A DNA stretch of 64,000 bases from Drosophila miranda. Taxonomy: Eukaryota > Arthropoda > Insecta > Diptera > Drosophilidae. The notes below the pieces were generated by a model that saw only the letters and a list, made by a program, of their open reading frames with translations, was not told the origin of the DNA and searched no databases. Within the stretch, counting starts at the first letter, position 1, and each line of letters opens with the position of its first letter. The stretch spans positions 10,602,001 through 10,666,000 of the forward strand of contig NC_046677.1 of assembly GCF_003369915.1 (NCBI RefSeq). The letters run 5' to 3'. Made by a program: the position numbers and the translations under genes. Positions 26,783-36,890 of this stretch are shown here, one piece after another.

Positions 26783-26848
26783 TAGTACCAAGTTGTTCAC
26801 CTGTTCAAATAAAGTGGAGCTAATTGAGCTAAGCTCGCAGTTTTCATC

Positions 26849-26946
26849 GGTATATTTACGGTACATTTTGTAATGTAAGCAACCAAAACATTGATACTAT
26901 CGATAGTGCCATCGATGGTTTGACACCTCTAGTGTACGTGGACTTT
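26849..26946 (+). promoter_or_regulatory. Promoter-like duplicate of the Sec12 upstream region, left of the 5S array
   Basis: Contains GGTATATTTACGGTAC (26,849), an Ohler-6-like sequence, then ACTATCGATAGT (DRE/CGATA type, about 26,896-26,907), ATCGATGG, and a 24-bp segment (26,923-26,946) that is identical to 34,085-34,108 in the Sec12 promoter. Order and spacing mirror the right-hand copy, although the middle has diverged. No Sec12 coding sequence follows; the 5S array does. Confidence 0.6.
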
Positions 26947-27191
26947 GACAACATTTAAATCCTTGTCGTTCTCATACAAAATATTTATATTTGGCGCGCA
27001 CCACTCGTATCCAGTCGATAGTATCGATAACAGAACTTGAATCGGGTAAGGACCTCTTTTACCCGGTTGACAGCAATGAGTCCCTTTCCAACTTAGCCAA
27101 AATATAACTAAAAGAATATAATAACGAAAAACGAGAAATAAAAAATTAAAAACGAAACGAAAATACGGCAAAAGGCAAAAAGTTGGTGACG

Positions 27192-27311
27192 AAGCCAACA
27201 ACACGCGGTGTTCCCAAGCGGTCCCCCATCTAAGTACTAACCGCGCCCGACGCTGCTTAATTTCGGTGATCGGACGAGAACCGATGTATTCAGCGTAGTA
27301 TGGTCGTTGGC
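27192..27311 (-). rRNA. 5S rRNA, copy 1
   Basis: 120 bp opening GCCAACGACCATACTACGCT and closing TTGTTGGCTT (minus). Matches the fly 5S RNA throughout except for U at position 15 and U at 119, both shared by all copies here. C at position 60. Terminator T5 follows about 14 nt after the end (CAACTTTTTGCC). Leftmost copy. Confidence 0.97.
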
Positions 27312-27624
27312 GAAAGTCTGAGAGCTGAACGTTGGTTTTCCTTTGTGTTCTGCCTTCGACTGGAGCATTCAGTTTGACCAAAACTAACAATAGGATGTGT
27401 TTTTAGTTCAAACGACTAGACTAGGATCTGCTGGCAGGGACTGGCTGTGATATGGGGTGCCTGTATTTATGTATTTACTTGGAAAAAGAATACCAAATGC
27501 CGTTCCTCTTCGAACAATAGTCATATAAATTTTAATTTTATCCATGTCCCTTAGCCAAAATATAATTAAAGGAAAATAAAAAATGAAAAACGAAACGAAA
27601 ATACGGCAAAAAAAGTTTGTGACG

Positions 27625-27744
27625 AAGCCAACAACACGCGGTGTTCCCAAGCGGTCCCCCATCTAAGTACTAACCGCGCCCGACGCTGCTTAATTTCGGT
27701 GATCGGACGAGAACCGATGTATTCAGCGTAGTATGGTCGTTGGC
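27625..27744 (-). rRNA. 5S rRNA, copy 2
   Basis: Same gene sequence as copy 1 (C60). Terminator of the long class, CAAACTTTTTTTGCC. Confidence 0.97.
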
Positions 27745-28069
27745 GAAAGTCTGAGAGCTGAACGTTGGTTTTCCTTTGTGTTCTGCCTTCGACTGGAGCA
27801 TTCAGTTTGACCAAAACTAACAATAGGATGTGTTTTTAGTTCAAACGACTAGACTAGGATCTGCTGGCAGGGACTGGCTGTGATATGGGGTGCCTGTATT
27901 TATGTATTTACTTGGAAAAAGAATACCAAATGCCGTTCCTCTTCGAACAATAGTCATATAAATTTTATCCATATCCCTTAGCCAAAATATAATTAAAGGA
28001 AAATAAAAACGAAAAAAGAAAAATGAAAAACGTTACGAAAATACGGCAAAAGGCAAAAAGTTGGTGACG

Positions 28070-28189
28070 AAGCCAACAACACGCGGTGTTCCCAAGCGGT
28101 CCCCCATCTAAGTACTAACCGCGCCCGACGCTGCTTAATTTCGGTGATCGGACGAGAACCGATGTATTCAGCGTAGTATGGTCGTTGGC
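28070..28189 (-). rRNA. 5S rRNA, copy 3
   Basis: C60 gene, T5 terminator. Its 5' spacer belongs to a variant class shared with copies 10 and 11 (TTGTGTTGTGCC and GGTTTAAACG on the plus strand). Confidence 0.97.
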
Positions 28190-28505
28190 GAAAGTCTGAG
28201 AGCTGAACGTTGGTTTTCCTTTGTGTTGTGCCTTCGACTGGAGCAATTCAGTTTGACCAAAACTAACAATAGGATGTGTTTTTGGTTTAAACGACTAGAC
28301 TAGGATCTGCTGGCAGGGACTGGCTGTGATATGGGGTGCCTGTATTTATGTATTTACTTGGAAAAAGAAAACCAAATGCCGTTCCCCTTCGAGCAAAAGA
28401 AATATAAATTTTAATTTTATCCATGTCCCTTAGCCAAAATATAATTTAAAAAATAAAAAATAAGAACGAAACGAAAATACGGCAAAAGGCAAAAAGTTGG
28501 TGACG

Positions 28506-28625
28506 AAGCCAACAACACGCGGTGTTCCCAAGCGGTCCCCCATCTAAGTACTAACCGCGCCCGACGCTGCTTAATTTCGGTGATCGGACGAGAACCGATG
28601 TATTCAGCGTAGTATGGTCGTTGGC
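28506..28625 (-). rRNA. 5S rRNA, copy 4
   Basis: C60 gene, T5 terminator. Position-for-position partner of copy 12, 3507 bp away. Confidence 0.97.
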
Positions 28626-28938
28626 GAAAGTCTGAGAGCTGAACGTTGGTTTTCCTTTGTGTTCTGCCTTCGACTGGAGCATTCAGTTTGACCAAAACTA
28701 ACAATAGGATGTGTTTTTAGTTCAAACGACTAGACTAGGATCTGCTGGCAGGGACTGGCTGTGATATGGGGTGCCTGTATTTATGTATTTACTTGGAAAA
28801 AGAATACCAAATGCCGTTCCTCTTCGAACAATAGTCATATAAATTTTAATTTTATCCATGTCCCTTAGCCAAAATATAATTAAAGGAAAATAAAAAATGA
28901 AAAACGAAACGAAAATACGGCAAAAAAAGTTTGTGACG

Positions 28939-29058
28939 AAGCCAACAACACGCGGTGTTCCCAAGCGGTCCCCCATCTAAGTACTAACCGCGCCCGACGC
29001 TGCTTAATTTCGGTGATCGGACGAGAACCGATGTATTCAGCGTAGTATGGTCGTTGGC
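28939..29058 (-). rRNA. 5S rRNA, copy 5
   Basis: C60 gene, long T7 terminator. Partner of copy 13, 3507 bp away. Confidence 0.97.
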
Positions 29059-29382
29059 GAAAGTCTGAGAGCTGAACGTTGGTTTTCCTTTGTGTTCTGC
29101 CTTCGACTGGAGCATTCAGTTTGACCAAAACTAACAATAGGATGTGTTTTTAGTTCAAACGACTAGACTAGGATCTGCTGGCAGGGACTGGCTGTGATAT
29201 GGGGTGCCTGTATTTATGTATTTACTTGGAAAAAGAATACCAAATGCCGTTCCTCTTCGAACAATAGTCACAAAATTTTATCCATATCCCTTAGCCAAAA
29301 TATAATTAAAGGAAAATAAAAACGAAAAAAGAAAAATGAAAAACGTTACGAAAATACGGCAAAAGGCAAAAAGTTGGTGACG

Positions 29383-29502
29383 AAGCCAACAACACGCGGT
29401 GTTCCCAAGCGGTCCCCCATCTAAGTACTAACCGCGCCCGACGCTGCTTAATTTCGGTGATCGGACGAGAACCGATGTATTCAGCGTAGTATGGTCGTTG
29501 GC
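29383..29502 (-). rRNA. 5S rRNA, copy 6
   Basis: C60 gene, T5 terminator. Partner of copy 14, 3507 bp away, but copy 14 carries A60. Confidence 0.97.
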
Positions 29503-29820
29503 GAAAGTCTGAGAGCTGAACGTTGGTTTTCCTTTGTGTTCTGCCTTCGACTGGAGCATTCAGTTTGACCAAAACTAACAATAGGATGTGTTTTTAGTTC
29601 AAACGACTAGACTAGGATCTGCTGGCAGGGACTGGCTGTGATATGGGGTGCCTGTATTTATGTATTTACTTGGAAAAAGAAAACCAAATGCCGTTCCCCT
29701 TCGAGCAAAAGAAATATAAATTTTAATTTTATCCATGTCCCTTAGCCAAAATATAATTAAAGGAAAATAAAAAATGAAAAACGAAACGAAAATACGGCAA
29801 AAGGCAAAAAGTTGGTGACG

Positions 29821-29940
29821 AAGCCAACAACACGCGGTGTTCCCAAGCGGTCCCCCATCTAAGTACTAACCGCGCCCGACGCTGCTTAATTTCGGTGATC
29901 GGACGAGAACCGATGTATTCAGCGTAGTATGGTCGTTGGC
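29821..29940 (-). rRNA. 5S rRNA, copy 7
   Basis: C60 gene, T5 terminator. Confidence 0.97.
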
Positions 29941-30253
29941 GAAAGTCTGAGAGCTGAACGTTGGTTTTCCTTTGTGTTCTGCCTTCGACTGGAGCATTCA
30001 GTTTGACCAAAACTAACAATAGGATGTGTTTTTAGTTCAAACGACTAGACTAGGATCTGCTGGCAGGGACTGGCTGTGATATGGGGTGCCTGTATTTATG
30101 TATTTACTTGGAAAAAGAATACCAAATGCCGTTCCTCTTCGAACAATAGTCATATAAATTTTAATTTTATCCATGTCCCTTAGCCAAAATATAATTAAAG
30201 GAAAATAAAAAATGAAAAACGAAACGAAAATACGGCAAAAAAAGTTTGTGACG

Positions 30254-30373
30254 AAGCCAACAACACGCGGTGTTCCCAAGCGGTCCCCCATCTAAGTACT
30301 AACCGCGCCCGACGCTGCTTAATTTCGGTGATCGGACGAGAACCGATGTATTCAGCGTAGTATGGTCGTTGGC
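30254..30373 (-). rRNA. 5S rRNA, copy 8
   Basis: C60 gene, long T7 terminator; unit nearly identical to copy 9. Confidence 0.97.
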
Positions 30374-30686
30374 GAAAGTCTGAGAGCTGAACGTTGGTTT
30401 TCCTTTGTGTTCTGCCTTCGACTGGAGCATTCAGTTTGACCAAAACTAACAATAGGATGTGTTTTTAGTTCAAACGACTAGACTAGGATCTGCTGGCAGG
30501 GACTGGCTGTGATATGGGGTGCCTGTATTTATGTATTTACTTGGAAAAAGAATACCAAATGCCGTTCCTCTTCGAACAATAGTCATATAAATTTTAATTT
30601 TATCCATGTCCCTTAGCCAAAATATAATTAAAGGAAAATAAAAAATGAAAAACGAAACGAAAATACGGCAAAAAAAGTTTGTGACG

Positions 30687-30806
30687 AAGCCAACAACACG
30701 CGGTGTTCCCAAGCGGTCCCCCATCTAAGTACTAACCGCGCCCGACGCTGCTTAATTTCGGTGATCGGACGAGAACCGATGTATTCAGCGTAGTATGGTC
30801 GTTGGC
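30687..30806 (-). rRNA. 5S rRNA, copy 9
   Basis: C60 gene, long T7 terminator. Its 5' spacer has TTTACTTTGAAAAAG where most units have TTTACTTGG, a change shared only with copy 13. Confidence 0.97.
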
Positions 30807-31130
30807 GAAAGTCTGAGAGCTGAACGTTGGTTTTCCTTTGTGTTCTGCCTTCGACTGGAGCATTCAGTTTGACCAAAACTAACAATAGGATGTGTTTTTA
30901 GTTCAAACGACTAGACTAGGATCTGCTGGCAGGGACTGGCTGTGATATGGGGTGCCTGTATTTATGTATTTACTTTGAAAAAGAATACCAAATGCCGTTC
31001 CTCTTCGAACAATAGTCACAAAATTTTATCCATATCCCTTAGCCAAAATATAATTAAAGGAAAATAAAAACGAAAAAAGAAAAATGAAAAACGTTACGAA
31101 AATACGGCAAAAGGCAAAAAGTTGGTGACG

Positions 31131-31250
31131 AAGCCAACAACACGCGGTGTTCCCAAGCGGTCCCCCATCTAAGTACTAACCGCGCCCGACTCTGCTTAAT
31201 TTCGGTGATCGGACGAGAACCGATGTATTCAGCGTAGTATGGTCGTTGGC
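31131..31250 (-). rRNA. 5S rRNA, copy 10 (A60 variant)
   Basis: Carries A instead of C at RNA position 60 (GCAGAGTCGG), as do copies 14 and 15. T5 terminator. Position 60 lies in the A-box part of the internal promoter and in a helix strand of 5S RNA, so activity may be lowered. Confidence 0.96.
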
Positions 31251-31576
31251 GAAAGTCTGAGAGCTGAACGTTGGTTTTCCTTTGTGTTGTGCCTTCGACT
31301 GGAGCAATTCAGTTTGACCAAAACTAACAATAGGATGTGTTTTTGGTTTAAACGACTAGACTAGGATCTGCTGGCAGGGACTGGCTGTGATATGGGGTGC
31401 CTGTATTTATGTATTTACTTGGAAAAAGAATACCAAATGCCGTTCCTCTTCGAACAATAGTCATATAAATTTTATCCATATCCCTTAGCCAAAATATAAT
31501 TAAAGGAAAATAAAAACGAAAAAAGAAAAATGAAAAACGTTACGAAAATACGGCAAAAGGCAAAAAGTTGGTGACG

Positions 31577-31696
31577 AAGCCAACAACACGCGGTGTTCCC
31601 AAGCGGTCCCCCATCTAAGTACTAACCGCGCCCGACGCTGCTTAATTTCGGTGATCGGACGAGAACCGATGTATTCAGCGTAGTATGGTCGTTGGC
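31577..31696 (-). rRNA. 5S rRNA, copy 11
   Basis: C60 gene, T5 terminator, variant 5' spacer as in copies 3 and 10. Partner of copy 3, 3507 bp away. Confidence 0.97.
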
Positions 31697-32012
31697 GAAA
31701 GTCTGAGAGCTGAACGTTGGTTTTCCTTTGTGTTGTGCCTTCGACTGGAGCAATTCAGTTTGACCAAAACTAACAATAGGATGTGTTTTTGGTTTAAACG
31801 ACTAGACTAGGATCTGCTGGCAGGGACTGGCTGTGATATGGGGTGCCTGTATTTATGTATTTACTTGGAAAAAGAAAACCAAATGCCGTTCCCCTTCGAG
31901 CAAAAGAAATATAAATTTTAATTTTATCCATGTCCCTTAGCCAAAATATAATTTAAAAAATAAAAAATAAGAACGAAACGAAAATACGGCAAAAGGCAAA
32001 AAGTTGGTGACG

Positions 32013-32132
32013 AAGCCAACAACACGCGGTGTTCCCAAGCGGTCCCCCATCTAAGTACTAACCGCGCCCGACGCTGCTTAATTTCGGTGATCGGACGAGA
32101 ACCGATGTATTCAGCGTAGTATGGTCGTTGGC
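32013..32132 (-). rRNA. 5S rRNA, copy 12
   Basis: C60 gene, T5 terminator. Partner of copy 4. Confidence 0.97.
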
Positions 32133-32445
32133 GAAAGTCTGAGAGCTGAACGTTGGTTTTCCTTTGTGTTCTGCCTTCGACTGGAGCATTCAGTTTGACC
32201 AAAACTAACAATAGGATGTGTTTTTAGTTCAAACGACTAGACTAGGATCTGCTGGCAGGGACTGGCTGTGATATGGGGTGCCTGTATTTATGTATTTACT
32301 TGGAAAAAGAATACCAAATGCCGTTCCTCTTCGAACAATAGTCATATAAATTTTAATTTTATCCATGTCCCTTAGCCAAAATATAATTAAAGGAAAATAA
32401 AAAATGAAAAACGAAACGAAAATACGGCAAAAAAAGTTTGTGACG

Positions 32446-32565
32446 AAGCCAACAACACGCGGTGTTCCCAAGCGGTCCCCCATCTAAGTACTAACCGCGC
32501 CCGACGCTGCTTAATTTCGGTGATCGGACGAGAACCGATGTATTCAGCGTAGTATGGTCGTTGGC
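32446..32565 (-). rRNA. 5S rRNA, copy 13
   Basis: C60 gene, long T7 terminator, TTTACTTTG spacer variant as in copy 9. Confidence 0.97.
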
Positions 32566-32889
32566 GAAAGTCTGAGAGCTGAACGTTGGTTTTCCTTTGT
32601 GTTCTGCCTTCGACTGGAGCATTCAGTTTGACCAAAACTAACAATAGGATGTGTTTTTAGTTCAAACGACTAGACTAGGATCTGCTGGCAGGGACTGGCT
32701 GTGATATGGGGTGCCTGTATTTATGTATTTACTTTGAAAAAGAATACCAAATGCCGTTCCTCTTCGAACAATAGTCACAAAATTTTATCCATATCCCTTA
32801 GCCAAAATATAATTAAAGGAAAATAAAAACGAAAAAAGAAAAATGAAAAACGTTACGAAAATACGGCAAAAGGCAAAAAGTTGGTGACG

Positions 32890-33009
32890 AAGCCAACAAC
32901 ACGCGGTGTTCCCAAGCGGTCCCCCATCTAAGTACTAACCGCGCCCGACTCTGCTTAATTTCGGTGATCGGACGAGAACCGATGTATTCAGCGTAGTATG
33001 GTCGTTGGC
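32890..33009 (-). rRNA. 5S rRNA, copy 14 (A60 variant)
   Basis: A at position 60, T5 terminator. Confidence 0.96.
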
Positions 33010-33324
33010 GAAAGTCTGAGAGCTGAACGTTGGTTTTCCTTTGTGTTCTGCCTTCGACTGGAGCATTCAGTTTGACCAAAACTAACAATAGGATGTGTTT
33101 TTAGTTCAAACGACTAGACTAGGATCTGCTGGCATGGACTGGCTGTGATATGGGGTGCCTGTATTTATGTATTTACTTGGAAAAAGAAAACCAAATGCCG
33201 TTCCCCTTCGAGCAAAAGTCATATAAATTTTAATTTTATCCATGTCCCTTAGCCAAAATATAATTTAAAAAATAAAAAATAAGAACGAAACGAAAATACG
33301 GCAAAAGGCAAAAAGTTGGTGACG

Positions 33325-33444
33325 AAGCCAACAACACGCGGTGTTCCCAAGCGGTCCCCCATCTAAGTACTAACCGCGCCCGACTCTGCTTAATTTCGGT
33401 GATCGGACGAGAACCGATGTATTCAGCGTAGTATGGTCGTTGGC
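33325..33444 (-). rRNA. 5S rRNA, copy 15 (A60 variant)
   Basis: A at position 60, T5 terminator. Rightmost copy; its 5' spacer starts to diverge from the array about 140 bp upstream of the gene (right of 33,580). Confidence 0.96.
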
Positions 33445-33600
33445 GAAAGTCTGAGAGCTGAACGTTGGTTTTCCTTTGTGTTCTGCCTTCGACTGGAGCA
33501 TTCAGTTTGACCAAAACTAACAATGGGATGTGTTTTTAGTTCAAACGACTAGACTAGGATCTGCTGGCAGGGATTGGATGTGATACGGGAGGCCTGTATG

Positions 33601-33980
33601 GTTATCATGCTATGTCACTCTTTTAGAAAAAGAATACCAAATGCAAAGAATACCCTGGTGGAAATGGAGTTTATAGATTATATAAATTACGTTTAATCGT
33701 CAAATAAATTGAACGAATTAGTGTATACAAAGGCCTATGCATGCATTATGTCTGCAAAACCCGCAACATTGGGACTGTTTTTTTTTTGTTTAACTTGTTT
33801 GTTTATGCCTTGTTTTAGCCAAAATACAATTAAAGCAAGGACTTAAAACTAGTCAGTTAAGTAGAAAATAACTTCGTTAATCGGATAAAATTATGTGGGC
33901 GTGGCTAAATGTTCTATATAGCTAGTAATATTCGTCGGAATATCAAAAACGAAGAATATGTAAAATAGAACTTGAATTCG
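33601..33980. other. Decayed 5S spacer and unique sequence
   Basis: Short blocks of 5S spacer (AAAAAGAATACCAAATGC near 33,627; TTAGCCAAAATACAATTAAA near 33,818) lie in otherwise unrelated sequence. No gene. Confidence 0.6.
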
Positions 33981-34108
33981 TCAGTATATTTACGGTATAT
34001 TTTTTAAATGAGACGGTATGTTTCGGTATATTTCTGAGGGTCGGACGGTATATTTGATCGATAAATCCGCGGTCACACTGCTTAACACCTCTAGTGTACG
34101 TGGACTTT
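33981..34108 (+). promoter_or_regulatory. Sec12 core promoter (Ohler 6, DRE-like, Ohler 1 motifs)
   Basis: Four TATATTT sites of Ohler-6 type (about 33,984, 33,995, 34,026 and 34,047), ATCGATA (34,057-34,063), then CGGTCACACTG (Ohler motif 1, 34,070-34,080). This is the classic TATA-less housekeeping promoter of flies; transcription probably starts within about 30 bp of motif 1. The last 24 bp (34,085-34,108) are repeated exactly at 26,923-26,946 on the other side of the 5S array. Confidence 0.8.
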
Positions 34109-34397
34109 CACGGCACCAACAAAAAAAAACACGGCAAGCAAATAGAAAATTACACTAAATTAAACAACAACACTAAATTCACACAGGAAACGATGGAGAA
34201 CCTTAACTAGAGACGGCAGAGCAGCCATTGCGGAAGATCAAGTGCTTATATATTTGATTGGAAATCCCCCAGCAGGCAGCGGATCGACCCAAATAAATGT
34301 ACCCATGAGTCAGTGCCAGAGCTGATAAAACGTCGAAGTCCACAACAAACCATCGAATCGATCCAGTCCGGTCGATTTCCCGTCTTAATAATTGATA

Positions 34398-35919
34398 ATG
34401 GCCCCGACACGCAGACCCAGCGATGGCCTGCTGGCCCGCGTCAATTTCCCCCTGTATGCCGTGGATATGCTGACCAGCCGCCACATTCTGGTGGCCGGCG
34501 GCGGAGGTTCCAGCAAGACGGGTGTAGCAAATGGCTTTGTAAGTGGCCCCCCTCATAATATTCTATGAACACTTATTGATTGGTAATTGATTTTGTAGGA
34601 AATCTATGAGTTGTACCACAATGGCAGTCATTTTTGTGCCGAGGAAGTGCTGCGCCACGAGACGGGTGCCAATGTGGTGATGAATTTCGCGGTGCGAAAC
34701 AATGGACGAAGGGGATATCTGTGTGCCGGACAGGAGGCTCATTGCCAGATGTACTATGTCCAGCCGCGCATCGAAACGGAGGAAGATGGTGGCGTCAATA
34801 AACCCAATCCCGTGGAGCGGCCCCATGAGAACGGGAATGTGAGGCAGCGTGGCGGAGCAACAGCAGCAGCCCATTCGGGTGTGGAATTCATAGCCAATGG
34901 CCATAAACCACCTACCTCGGTCGACGATCTACTTAAGCAGTTCCAGCGCCTACGCTTCGACATCCAGGCGGCGGATGTGGTGCAAACGGACTTCCTCAAG
35001 AGCTCAGAGCCACTACAGAGGGTGGTGCGAATCAGTGGCAATGGCAGGCTAATGGCCACCGGCGGCACCGATGGGAAGCTGCGCATTTGGTCGTTTCCTC
35101 AGATGACACTGGGAGCCGAACTGCCGGCGCACAGCAAGGAAATCGATGACCTGGACTTTAGTCCCGACAGCAAATACATTGCGAGCATTTCCAAGGATTC
35201 GCAGGGACTGGTGTGGGACCTGAGCACAGGCAAACTGCACCACAAGCTGCAATGGCAGACGCCCGAGGGGTCCAAGTATCTCTTCAAGCGTTGTCGTTAT
35301 GGTACCGTGGAGGCGCACAAGGACAACTATCGCCTTTTCACCATTGCCAATCCCCTGGGAAAGGTGGGAAAACAGCGGGGATATCTGCAGCACTGGGACT
35401 GCGCCAGCGGCAAGCTGCGCCAAGCGGTGGCCATCGATGAGAGTTTGTCCTCGCTGGCAGTGCGGGATGATGGTAGATTTGTGGCTGTGGGAACCATGTT
35501 CTCGGGCAGCGTATCCATGTACATAGCATTTAGTCTGCAGGTGAGTGAGAGAGCGTTCTTTTTGGCCAGAAAAGAAGACACATTATATATTTATTTTGCA
35601 GCGTGTTCTGCACATTCCTCATGCTCACTCGATGTTCGTGACGGGTCTGCAATTTCTGCCCATAACCAACGAGGAGGGGCCGCCCATCTCGAGCGATACA
35701 GATGCGGCTGTTCTGTCCATCTCTGTGGACAATAAAGTCTGCATTCATAGTCTGGCCCAAAGGCGTAAGCACTCGCAATATTTCAGACTGATTTTGAGCG
35801 CTATTTTACCATATTTTTCCCTCTTTTTTTCAGGTACTATCCCTGCCTGGATGGCCATTGCCTTTATTATTGTCATGATATTTGCCGTCTTTGTGCTGTG
35901 CTCGTACATTGGCATCTGA
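34398..35919 (+). CDS. Sec12: Sec12/PREB, guanine-nucleotide exchange factor for Sar1
   Basis: Four exons: 34398-34538, 34599-35540, 35602-35764 and 35834-35919, all with GT-AG introns of about 60-70 bp, giving 443 residues from MAPTRRPSDGLLARVNFPLY. Sec12/PREB is an ER membrane protein whose cytosolic WD40 propeller loads Sar1 with GTP and so starts COPII vesicle assembly. Seen here: an N-terminal propeller strand with the Gly-rich loop VAGGGGSSKTGV, several WD-like blades (LMATGGTDGKLRIWSF, IASISKDSQGLVWDL, VLSISVDNKVCIHSL), and a single C-terminal membrane helix (IPAWMAIAFIIVMIFAVFVL, followed by CSYIGI) as the family requires. A low-complexity Asn/Gly insert lies near residues 105-145. 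The first ATG follows a typical housekeeping promoter. Kr-h1 lies 5.5 kb away; both map to 26B in D. melanogaster (CG9175 is Sec12 as I recall), which supports the assignment. Confidence 0.92.
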
Positions 35920-36235
35920 TGTCGAAAGTTGGGTGACAAGTTAAATCAATTTGCATTATTAGTTTGTAAAACAAGGTTTAGTTTTTGTAATAGGCCACAA
36001 GACCCACTCCCACACCCACACCCCCCACATCCCATCCCCGTCCATTTCCCGCACTCTCGTTAATTAATTTAAGTGTATAGTTTTTTGTGCCGGCTGCCTT
36101 ATCTCCCACACGAATTGCAATCTTTTGCTTAATTGTATAATAATTTGCCTTATCTCTCTCCCATTTGGCAGCTCTGCCATAATTGTAAATGATTGTTTGA
36201 TTATAATAATAATTGGTGTTTAGTTATATGATCGC

Positions 36236-36241
36236 ATTAAA
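36236..36241 (+). terminator. Probable Sec12 poly(A) signal (ATTAAA)
   Basis: ATTAAA about 320 nt after the Sec12 stop codon, in a T/A-rich 3' region. It is the first good plus-strand signal seen. Confidence 0.45.
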
Positions 36242-36890
36242 AGCGAATCAAACAGGTGAATGAATGGACTGGTGGTGCCTCAACTTCCAGTTCCAGCAGT
36301 CAAATTACACAACTCATGTAAACTCAATTTTATAATCGAAATTTTTGTTAACCGAATACAGATGGGGTCCATCCCACTCATTCTACTGAATGAAACAACT
36401 TGATTTGTAGTTTATATTTGGAAAATGGATTTCGAGTCGAGATTTTATCTGGAATTCAATCTTAAGGGGAAATGAAGACAACTGATCTAAAATCTAGATA
36501 GATATCACAGATAAAGCGACTACGTGTCGGCAATCCGATAAAGACAGCTTTTATAAGGTAATCTACAATTATATTAAGATAGAACTTCAGAACGATCCAT
36601 CTCCAGGGCAGAATAAAATCTCCAAATCCGTATATAGTACAAGATTTACTTATTGAATTGCAGGACAACCTGTAAATAGCAGGAAGCACTGTGATCCTAC
36701 ACTTACGAGGGTCCTCTCACTGAAGAAAGTACTATGACAGTAATATGTAATATGCATTAGTGAAGTTAATTACTTTTGAATGGATATTTAATGAGCAGCA
36801 ATAATTGATTCTATGTTTTTTTAAATAAACCCCGAACCGAAAAGAAGACCAAATTGGTCGTAGTTTTCGATAGACCATTAGAAGTTAAAC
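36242..36890. other. Intergenic stretch, nothing recognised
   Basis: A/T-rich, without coding features; its right end presumably held the promoter of the DUF1091 gene. Confidence 0.5.

Larger units (their letters stand above)
27092..33600 (-). repeat. Tandem array of 15 5S rRNA repeat units
   Basis: Fifteen units, each a 120-bp 5S gene (minus) plus a spacer of 313-326 bp. Start-to-start distances from left to right are 433, 445, 436, 433, 444, 438, 433, 433, 444, 446, 436, 433, 444 and 435 bp. The left edge is sharp near 27,092 (CTTAGCCAAAATATA); the right edge decays over 33,580-33,840, with a last trace of spacer (TTAGCCAAAATACAATTAAA) near 33,818. Both flanks are unique sequence, so this cluster is closed at both ends within the window. 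Confidence 0.95.

Noticed and set aside
26929-33523. Families of identical 84-153 codon minus-strand frames (MLVLVKLNAPVEG..., MGDRLGTPRVVG...)
   Set aside because: They are readings through the 5S genes and spacers; they repeat with the array and change length with spacer indels, not a protein family.
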